Source: DATDAH01 sp963823495 (GTDB taxonomy: Bacteria > Actinomycetota > Acidimicrobiia > Acidimicrobiales > DATDAH01). From it: a stretch of 64,000 bases of DNA. Positions 57,081 to 64,000 of the stretch are shown in pieces. The stretch is taken from positions 2,480,001 to 2,544,000 of the forward strand of contig CAWGLV010000001.1 of assembly GCA_963823495.1 (NCBI GenBank), written 5' to 3'. A program made the position numbers and the translations under genes. The notes under the pieces are model-generated. The model did not search any database and was not told where the DNA came from. It was given only the letters and a program-made list of their open reading frames with translations. The number at the start of each line of letters is the position of its first letter. The stretch's first letter is position 1.

Positions 57081-60000
57081 GACAGGCCGGGCCGGCGACG
57101 GCGCACCAGTTCGGCCACCACGTCGACGCCGAGGGCCAGGACGCCCGCCATCGTGATCCAGTGGGCGGCGTCGAAGTTCTGGGGCCAGCCGAAGTCCGGC
57201 GGCAGGTTGTCGGTCATCTGCTTGGCGAAGATGTACAGGCTGGCACCGAGGAGGACCACCACCGCGGCCAGCCTCACGGCGAGGGCGCCCCAGCGCCAAC
57301 GCAGGGAGAGCGCCATGGCGCCGGCCATGGCCAGGCCGACCGGGGGCGTGGCCAGGAGCCAGCCGGCGACGCCGGCCGTGGCCACCGCCAGTCCGGCCCG
57401 CCCGCCGCCGACGAGGCGGTCCTCGGCCTGCAGCGGCCAGAGAGGACTGATCGCCGGAACCGGGCCCCGCGGCTCACCTACCCGCCGGCGAGGGTCCCAC
57501 ACGAGGGCGGCGGCACAGGCGAGGAGGGCGAGGATCGACACCACGATGGCGATCCACACCGATCGCTGGGGCGGCCAGGTGACCGAGACCGCCACCGGCC
57601 CGTCGCCGTCGGGCTGGACGTACCAGCCGTTGGCGAAGCCGGAGACGATCTCGTGGCCGAGGATCTCGCCGCCCTCGACGGTGGCGGCCCACTCGGGTCC
57701 GTAGCTCTGGCCGACCGCCAGCCAGAACGGCTCGTCGGTGTCCGCCATGGCGTCGTACTGGAGGAGACGGGGGGCCTCCACGTCGATCTCCGGCGGTTCG
57801 GGCACCGTACCGGTGACCCCGGCCGGCACGGCCTCCCCACCAGGGCCCGACGACAGGACGAGGGCGTCGAGGTCGAAGCCGGTGTCCCGTCCCTCGGCGG
57901 CCACCAGCGCGGTGGGCCCGGCGGCGGCCACGGGGCCGCCGCAGGCTTCGATGGCGAGGGGAAGTCGGGCCTCGGCATCTGCGGTCGATCCCTGGAACCG
58001 GATGGGGACCGCCTCGCCGTCGACGGTGAGCAGATCGTCGTGGCAGCGGTCGCCGACCTGCTCGACCGGCGGCGATCCGACGACGCCGGGCAGGCCCATC
58101 TCGGCGATGGCCACAGGCAGGACGGCCGGGCCGCCGCTGTACCAGTCAGTCGTGGTCCGGCGGTCCACGGCCAGGATCGTGAGTCGGAAGGCGTCGCTCT
58201 CGAGCGGCCGGAACGCGATCCTGACCTCCTGGACCGCGCCGGGCCGGCGGCCGGGATCGAGCCTGGGGATGTGGAGGTCGCGGGTCTCGTCTCCGGCCCG
58301 GAGGCGCAGCAGGGTGGGCACCGAGTGGCGGCCGTCGGCCCGGATCTGCAGGTCGAGGTGGTCCACGGTCACCTCCCCGGACAGGCGCACGTCCATGAAC
58401 TGGCCCCGGAGGTCGTTGAACGGCGTGGTCCACGCCGTCACCGGGTCACCGTCGAGCGCCGACGACGCCCGGGAGGCCAAGGAGCCCGCCAGGTGCTCGG
58501 AGGAGCGGGCGGTCACCCCACCCTCGGCCGCTCCCGGGAGGCCGAGGATGCGGTCCACCAGCGGGTCGGGGGCCTGGGCGGAGAGGCGCGCCTCCCCGGA
58601 GAGCTCGAACTCCCGCTCACCGGGCACGTCCAGCAGGCGCGCCATGGCCGGCTCCTCGTCGACCCGGACCGGCTCGGCGGGGTTGGTGCGCTGGCGCTGG
58701 AGCACATGGGTCAGCCGGTGGCCCATCAGCTCCTCGCCGGCGGCATCGACGACGTCGACGGGCGGACGGATCAGCTCCTCGAGGCGGATGCCCTCGAGAT
58801 CGATCTCCGAGAAGCCCACCGCGCTCACACCCGCCAGCTTCGGCCGGTAGCCGATGGTGTCGCCGAGGATCTCGATCTCCAGCTCCGAGAAGGTCCGCTC
58901 CGGGAAGTCCACGACCTGACCCGGCTCGGTGCGGGAGGCCTCGGTCAGGTCCACCCGCACCGGGTTCCCGCCGTCGAAGCGCAGTTCCACCTCGGTGATC
59001 CAGCGGTTGATGTCCGAGGACAGGGGCTGGGTGAGGCCGACGTGGTCGGCGGTGACCGGCTCGTCGGTGGTGAGACGCAGGTACTCACCCTCCACCTCGC
59101 TGAAGGCCCCGACCTTCCAGGCCGTCCGGGGGTCGCCGTCGACGGCGAAGAAGGCCCGGTCGCCCGGCGTGTAGCTGACGGGGTTCCCGTAGGCGCTGGC
59201 CTGGACCGTCGCCCCGCCCCGCTGCACGGCCACCGTGAAGCTGTCGTCGCCGGCGGTCGGGAAGACGTCGAGGCGGGCATCACCCACGTCGTGCTCCAGG
59301 GCCTGCTCACCGGCCATCTCGGTGTAGCCCTCGTTCTCCCGGATCGCCCCCCAACGCCGGGCCCGTCGGCGGTTGGAGTCGGTGACCACGATGTCGGCGC
59401 CGTCGGCCAGAGCCGTGTCGAACATCTCGGTGTCGTCGTCCCCGAGCAGGCCGGCGCTGTAGAGGATCGCCCGGTCGGGGTCGATGACCCCGGCTGCGGT
59501 GGCCGCCACCAGCCCGTCCCCGTCGCCGGCGACGACGATCGGGTGCTCGGTGGGCAGCGCCCGCACGATGGGGGCGGCGTCCTCGACCGGGAACACCGCC
59601 ACGGGGGGCGGGTCCTCGAGATCCTGGTCGGTGGCCAGCTCGATCTCGTCGAGGAGGGGGAGCTCCTCGCGGGGCTGGTTCTCGACCGGCTCACCGAAGC
59701 CGACCGGATCGCCCAGGCCGGGCACCGAGCGCAGCAGGGCCCAGGTGGTCTCCGGTCGGGGGGTGCGGAAGCGCTCGTACTCGAGGTCCGAGCGCAAGAG
59801 GACGTCCCCGACGCCGATCAGCCGGGCCAGCGGGCCGAGGGCCTCCGGGTCGAAGGTGCCCTCCTGCAGCGGCCGGTCGACGGCATTGACCAGGTTGGCC
59901 GACACCGGGGTGCCGAGCGGGATCAGCTCGCGAGCGGCGTAGGGCCGGTCGATGAGGCCGGGCGTGATGGGGTCCACCGTGTTGCCCCACCGGTAGGCGG

Positions 60001-61454
60001 CGAAGTCGGAGCCCGGCAGCTCGAGCACCCGGGTGCCGTCGTCGCGCCCGTCGACGAAGCGGGCCGCGTCTTCCCAGTAGCGGGGGAGGTCCTCGTCCCG
60101 GCGCAGGTTGCGGTCCACCATCTGGCCCACCCAGGTGGCGGGCAGGTTGGCGATGACCAGCCCGACGGCGACCACGGCGACGGGGCGGGACAAGCGGGGA
60201 AGGCGGCGGGCCAGGGCTACGACGCCGACCCCGAGCAGGACCGAGGTCCCCAGGATCAACAGCGGCAGGACCCGGGCCGTGCTCCGGAAGGCCAGGCCCA
60301 GGTCGGTCTTGGTCCACTCGACCAGGATCCCGCCCACCGCGGACGGGTCGCGGTAGGGATGGCCGCCGACGGCCACCAGCGCGCCCACCACGACCAGGGT
60401 CACGAAGAAGCAGGCGGTACCGGAACCGGGTGAGGGCCGCGGACAGGAACGCGAACACCGGCAGGGCGAAGGAGATCGGGATCCCGTACCGCATGTAGTG
60501 GATGCTCGGCACGATCCACTGGCCGAGCTTGTCGTTGCCGTAGAAGAACCAGTAGCCGAGGCCCCGGACCACCTCGGGGGTCGTGGAGGCCACGGCCACG
60601 GCCTGGTAGGTCTCGGTGTACCGGACGATCGGGATGCCGTACCGGCCCTCCACCACGAGGCCCACGAACCACCAGAGGGACACCCCCACGGTGAGCACGC
60701 CGGTGCGCCACACCGCCCCGAGGGCCTGGCGCCAGGAGGCCTCCCGGTCCACCCAGACGGCGAAGACCACCCACAGGATCGGCCCGATGCCCACCAGCAC
60801 CACCGACGTGAGGTTCGTGCTGCTGATGGTCAGGGCGACCAGGGCGAAGGCGGCCGGGTAACGCCAACCCCCGACCCGGATGGCCCGGGCCAGGATGGCG
60901 ATCAGCCACGGCAGGCCGGCCCAGGGGAGCAGGATGACCGAGATCCGGGCCGCGTAGTCCAGGACGTAGGGGCTGAGGGCGTAGGCCAGAGCGGCCACGA
61001 CCATGCCCGCGTCCCACCAGCGCTCGGCTACGGCGGGTCGGTCGTCGTCCTCCCCGGTCGTTCGGCGGTCAGGCCAACCCAGGGTGCGGAGCAGGTAGAG
61101 GACGCCCGCGCCGGCGGCGAACAGCAGCGAGCCCAGCCAGAGGCGCTGGGCCAACCAGTCGGGTACCCCGACGGCCTCGAAGAACCAGTAGAAGGGCCCC
61201 ATCGGCCAGAGGTAGCCCACGACCTGGTGGGTCACCCCGCCGAGGCCGACGCCCGGGTCCCAGAGGAAGGCGGCGTCCCGCAGGAGGCGGCCGGGGTCGA
61301 GGTAGAGGTAGGTCTTGGTGTCCGCGCCGACCTGGCCCGGCTGGGTGAAGACCAGCGGGAGGTAGGTGACCGCGGCGAGCAGCAGCAGGGGGACGCTGTT
61401 GCGCAGGCGCGTCGAGGGGGAAGAGGGAGAGAAGGACAAAGGGCGGTCACTCAC
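57077..61454 (-). CDS. AftD-like alpha-(1->3)-arabinofuranosyltransferase (DUF3367), frameshifted
   Basis: About 1,460 aa in total. The N-terminal GT-C part (GTG 61454) has a GADTKTYLYLDPGRLLRDAAF loop, THQVVGYLWPMGPFYW, WLAQRLWLGSLLF and many transmembrane helices. A single inserted base between about 60405 and 60418 breaks the frame at RFRYR; the next frame resumes at CFFVTLVVVGALVAVGG. The remaining ~1,100 residues are extracytoplasmic beta-rich carbohydrate-binding modules (e.g. STDWYSGGPAVLPVAIAEMGLPG) with final transmembrane helices. AftD adds branching arabinofuranose in arabinogalactan/LAM using decaprenyl-phosphoarabinose. The clean continuation suggests a sequencing error or recent mutation. 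Confidence 0.85.
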
Positions 61455-61586
61455 GCTACCGCTACATCTGAGTGGCCTCGCTTCGCTCGGCAACACCGGC
61501 GTCGCCGTCGTGGATCGTCCTGCTCGCTGCTCCGCTCCGCGGCGCAGCCGGGGAGGGATTCCGCGGTGCCGCTAGCGTCCTCGCCC

Positions 61587-62318
61587 GTGTCCACTGCCGA
61601 CGAGGCCCAGCTCGAGATGGTCCACCGGCTCCCGAAGGCGGAGCTGGTGGCTCGCATCCCGCACCTGGCCGGGCTGGTCGCGGGCCGCAGCGTGATCCAC
61701 GTGGGCTTCGTGGACGCCGGCTACCAGGAGATGCAGGCCGAGGCCGGCACCTGGCTGCACGCTCACCTGGCCGGGACCGCCACCCACCTCATCGGCATCG
61801 ACGTGGACGACGCCGGGGTGACCCACGCCAGGGAGGAGGGCTACGAGGCCTACGTGGCCGACTGCCGGGACCCCGACCAGGTCGACGCCCTCGGCATCGA
61901 TCCCGCCGAGGTCGTCATCGCGGGCGAGGTCATCGAGCACCTCGACGACCCCGGCTCGTTCCTCGACGGCCTCCACCGCCTCGTGGCGCCGGGCGGCCTG
62001 CTCATCCTGACCACGCCCAACGCCTCGGGCCTGCTCAACGGCTTCGCCGCCTTGGCCGGCGCCGAGATCAACCACCCGGACCATGTGGTCCTGTTCAGCT
62101 GGCGCACGTTGACCAACCTCATGTCCCGCCACGGCTGGGAGGCCGTCGAGGCCGCGACGTTCGTCCCTGCGGTGAAGGCCGCCCCGGGATCCGGCGTGGG
62201 CCAGAAGGTCCTCGGCCTCGCCGGCCGCTTCGTCCTCTGGCTGGAACGCACCATCGGCCGGCTCTGGGCCCCCTTCGTCGCCGACGGCCTCATCGTCACC
62301 GCGCGATCGACGAGATAG
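61587..62318 (+). CDS. Class I SAM-dependent methyltransferase
   Basis: 243 aa from GTG 61587. SAM motif I HVGFVDAGYQEMQAE (variant), acidic LIGIDVDDAGVTHAREEG, motif post-I VVIAGEVIEHLDDPGSFLDGLHRLVAPGGLLILTTPNA, typical of UbiE/COQ5-like and polysaccharide-cluster methyltransferases. In this gene set it could methylate a glycan or lipid carrier; this is inference. It is divergent from the AftD gene by about 130 bases. Confidence 0.88.
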   Translation: MSTADEAQLEMVHRLPKAELVARIPHLAGLVAGRSVIHVGFVDAGYQEMQAEAGTWLHAHLAGTATHLIGIDVDDAGVTHAREEGYEAYVADCRDPDQVDALGIDPAEVVIAGEVIEHLDDPGSFLDGLHRLVAPGGLLILTTPNASGLLNGFAALAGAEINHPDHVVLFSWRTLTNLMSRHGWEAVEAATFVPAVKAAPGSGVGQKVLGLAGRFVLWLERTIGRLWAPFVADGLIVTARSTR

Positions 62319-62319
62319 G

Positions 62320-62715
62320 TCAGTCGTCAGGCGCTTCGTCCACGGGCGCCGTAGGGGTGCGGTCCGGGGGTGGGTCGGTCTTGTCGAGACGGGCCTTGAG
62401 GAGGGCGATCTCCTCGGCCAGCGTGCGGGTGCGCTCCTCGTTGCGGGACAGCTCGAAGGAGAAGTGCACCACCATCAGGAACAGGAAGGCGATGGCGGCC
62501 AGGAAGAACACCGCCGGCTCGTAGGCGACGCCCACGGCGTCGGCGACGGGCACCAGGACGTCGGGGAACAGGGCGAACAGGCCGAGGAAGAGACCCACGC
62601 TCACCCAGAGCAGGGCGTACTTGCCCTGCAGCTTCCGGCGCCGCACCAGGCGCAGGATGAACAGCAGCGAGAAGGCCACGACGGCCATGACCAGGAGTTG
62701 GGCCCGCGTGCTCAC
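62320..62715 (-). CDS. DUF2304 membrane protein
   Basis: 131 aa from GTG 62715. Three hydrophobic helices (AQLLVMAVVAFSLLFILRLV, YALLWVSVGLFLGLFALF, AVFFLAAIAFLFLMVVHFSF) then a C-terminal coiled segment ELSRNEERTRTLAEEIALLKARL. DUF2304 proteins commonly follow a GT2 gene in polysaccharide clusters and are thought to support it. It overlaps the GT2 stop by 4 bases. Confidence 0.85.
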   Translation of the reverse strand: MSTRAQLLVMAVVAFSLLFILRLVRRRKLQGKYALLWVSVGLFLGLFALFPDVLVPVADAVGVAYEPAVFFLAAIAFLFLMVVHFSFELSRNEERTRTLAEEIALLKARLDKTDPPPDRTPTAPVDEAPDD

Positions 62716-63455
62716 GCTCGGGCCTCCCGGACCACGGCCCGCCGGGGGGCCGAGGCCACCAGCACGACCAGCAGCCGCAGGTAGTGGTAGACGAGGCGCA
62801 GGCGACGGTTGGAGGGCTCCCCGGCCTCGCGGTCGCTCATGTGCACGGGGACCTCGGTGACCCGGAAGCCCTCGGCGCAGGCCAGCAGCAACGCCTCCAC
62901 GGACTCCATGTACTCCGCCGGATAGGTGCGGGCGAAGAACTCCAGCACCTCCCGGTTGAAGCCGCGGAAGCCGGAGCTGGTGTCGGAGAACTGCTGACCG
63001 GACAGCGTCTTGATCGTGAAGCGGAGCACGCCCATGGCCCGGGCCCGGACCCGACTCACGGTGTAGGAGGTCGACTCCCCGGCGAAGCGGCTGCCGACGA
63101 CCATGTCGGCGCCGTCGTCGAGGGCCGCCAGCAGGGTGGCGATCTCGTCGGGGTCGTGCTGGCCGTCCCCGTCGAACTGGACCGCTCGCGAGTAGCCGTT
63201 GCGCACGGCGTAGAGGAACCCGGTACGCAACGCCCCGCCGATCCCCAGGTTGTAGGGCAGGGAGAGGACCGCGACCCCCTCGGCGGCGGCCACCGCCGCC
63301 GTGCGGTCGGTGGAACCGTCGTCGACGACGATCACGTCGAGGCCGGCCCGGCGACCCAGTTCGCGGATCACGGCGGGCAGGGCCTCCTCCTCGTTGAACG
63401 CGGGGATGATCACCAGGGTCGGGGTCGCGCCCGGGCTCGCCTCCGACTCGCTCAT
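62712..63455 (-). CDS. Glycosyltransferase family 2
   Basis: 247 aa. VIIPAFNEEEALPAVIREL, VIVVDDGSTDRTAAVA, LGIGGALRTGFLYAVRNGYSRAVQFDGDGQHDPDEI (D-G-D-G-Q-H metal site), DMVVGSRFAG and FSDTSSGFRGFNREVLEFF: this is the polyprenyl-phosphate mannose/glucose synthase-like group. Paired with DUF2304 in the usual order. Likely builds a lipid-linked sugar for the surface polymer. Confidence 0.92.
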   Translation of the reverse strand: MSESEASPGATPTLVIIPAFNEEEALPAVIRELGRRAGLDVIVVDDGSTDRTAAVAAAEGVAVLSLPYNLGIGGALRTGFLYAVRNGYSRAVQFDGDGQHDPDEIATLLAALDDGADMVVGSRFAGESTSYTVSRVRARAMGVLRFTIKTLSGQQFSDTSSGFRGFNREVLEFFARTYPAEYMESVEALLLACAEGFRVTEVPVHMSDREAGEPSNRRLRLVYHYLRLLVVLVASAPRRAVVREARA

Positions 63456-63531
63456 CGCGCCCGGATCCTAGGCCCTGGGGCCCTCGGCGGCCGCGGTCGA
63501 AGAGCCGCGGCCAACCACTACGCTCCCCGCG

Positions 63532-64000
63532 ATGCCCGTTGGTGCTCGACGCCTTGTCGCGCTCGTGCTGGCGCTGGCCGCGGTCGCCGCCGGCTGCGCC
63601 GGCAGCGGTACGGACCAGGCTCGGGGGAGGGCCGGGGCGACCACGACCGCGACGGTCCCGGTCACCACCACCAGCGTCCCGCCCGGCGGACGCCAGCCCA
63701 CGCCGGAGGACCCGTTGCGCGTCACCTTCGCCGGTGACTCGGTGATGGCGGAGTTCGCCCCGGCCCTGATCGATGCCCTCGAGAGCGGCGGCCCGGCCGT
63801 CGGCCGCTTCGTGCTCTCGCCGTCGATCGCCCGGGACGGGTCCACCACCCTGATCTGGCAACAGGAGATGGCCGACCACGACCCGGATCTGATCGTCCAG
63901 CTGGTGGGCTTCTGGGAGGACCAGGTGGTGGGGGAGACCGCCAGCAGCCAGCCGGGCTGGGCAGGGCGCTATCGCGCCCGGGTCGTGGAACCCTTCCTCG
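63532..64000 (+). CDS. SGNH-hydrolase-like (DUF459-type) lipoprotein, partial at window end
   Basis: From ATG 63532 to the window edge, 156 complete codons and no stop. A lipoprotein signal (LVLALAAVAAGCAGS, cysteine 22) is followed by a Thr-rich linker (TTTATVPVTTTSVPP), then VTFAGDSVMAEFAPALIDAL (GDS block) and DLIVQLVGFWEDQVVG. It aligns by order and motif with the complete lipoprotein at 55145 but lacks that protein's heptapeptide repeats. Its D-x-x-H block lies beyond the window. Confidence 0.8.
   Translation, partial: MPVGARRLVALVLALAAVAAGCAGSGTDQARGRAGATTTATVPVTTTSVPPGGRQPTPEDPLRVTFAGDSVMAEFAPALIDALESGGPAVGRFVLSPSIARDGSTTLIWQQEMADHDPDLIVQLVGFWEDQVVGETASSQPGWAGRYRARVVEPFL

Noticed and set aside
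57161..60433. Very long plus-strand open frame (~1,090 codons) opposite the AftD-like gene
   Set aside because: It is a GC-driven antisense shadow: composition is low-complexity Gly/Arg/Val/His and it matches no family, whereas the minus strand encodes recognisable AftD.

Overview
The window is very GC-rich with strong G/C third-position codon bias. It carries a flavin/F420-type luciferase-like monooxygenase, a mycothiol-type maleylpyruvate isomerase fold, a complete conservon (histidine kinase, roadblock, DUF742, Ras-like GTPase), an AftD-type arabinofuranosyltransferase and a DUF2516 protein. Together these point to an actinobacterium. A member of Acidimicrobiia is my best inference, not something the sequence proves.

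Bases 1 to about 11,500 are an accessory and decaying zone. It opens with tRNA-Leu(GAG). A perfect 19-bp copy of the tRNA 3' end lies 2.57 kb downstream, so bases ~80-2672 look like a cryptic integrated island. The island holds a UvrD-like helicase remnant, a candidate PD-(D/E)XK-type nuclease and a small-protein/nucleotidyltransferase pair of toxin-antitoxin type. After it come a GNAT acetyltransferase, a terpene-cyclase-fold protein, an IS3-family transposase remnant cutting a YdeI-like gene, alpha/beta hydrolases, a frameshifted DUF4386 gene joined to an oxidoreductase tail, membrane SRPBCC proteins, and a dienelactone hydrolase missing its middle. Three copies of a palindrome fitting the DosR/DevR consensus GGGNCNNNNGNCCC occur in intergenic spaces here.

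Bases 11.5-24.4 kb hold mostly single genes: cupins, a large TPR protein divergent from a cupin with a TGTCACA operator-like element between them, exported proteins, SRPBCC and DinB-fold proteins, a possible HiPIP-like 82-aa iron-sulphur protein, a luciferase-like oxidoreductase, a dienelactone hydrolase, and a PLP-lyase/FGGY-kinase pair. Bases 24.4-36.1 kb are rich in enzymes of nitrogenous compounds. A tight five-gene minus-strand operon (class III aminotransferase, C45 acyltransferase/hydrolase, GNAT, AMP-dependent ligase, flavodoxin) faces a plus-strand P450-TetR-amidase operon. A C69 peptidase and a copper amine oxidase follow.

Bases 36-44 kb hold small membrane/hypothetical proteins, an M18 aminopeptidase, a CapA-like lipoprotein and the conservon; its kinase carries a single-base frameshift in the proline-rich tail. 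From 44 kb to the end, most genes concern the cell surface: four glycosyltransferases, an O-acyltransferase with SGNH domain, a frameshifted AftD homologue coupled to an SGNH protein, two related SGNH lipoproteins, a methyltransferase and a GT2/DUF2304 pair. Among them sit an SDR/Gfo-Idh-MocA pair, a metallo-beta-lactamase-fold protein and a GGDEF-EAL protein. I saw no rRNA, CRISPR array or intact mobile element.
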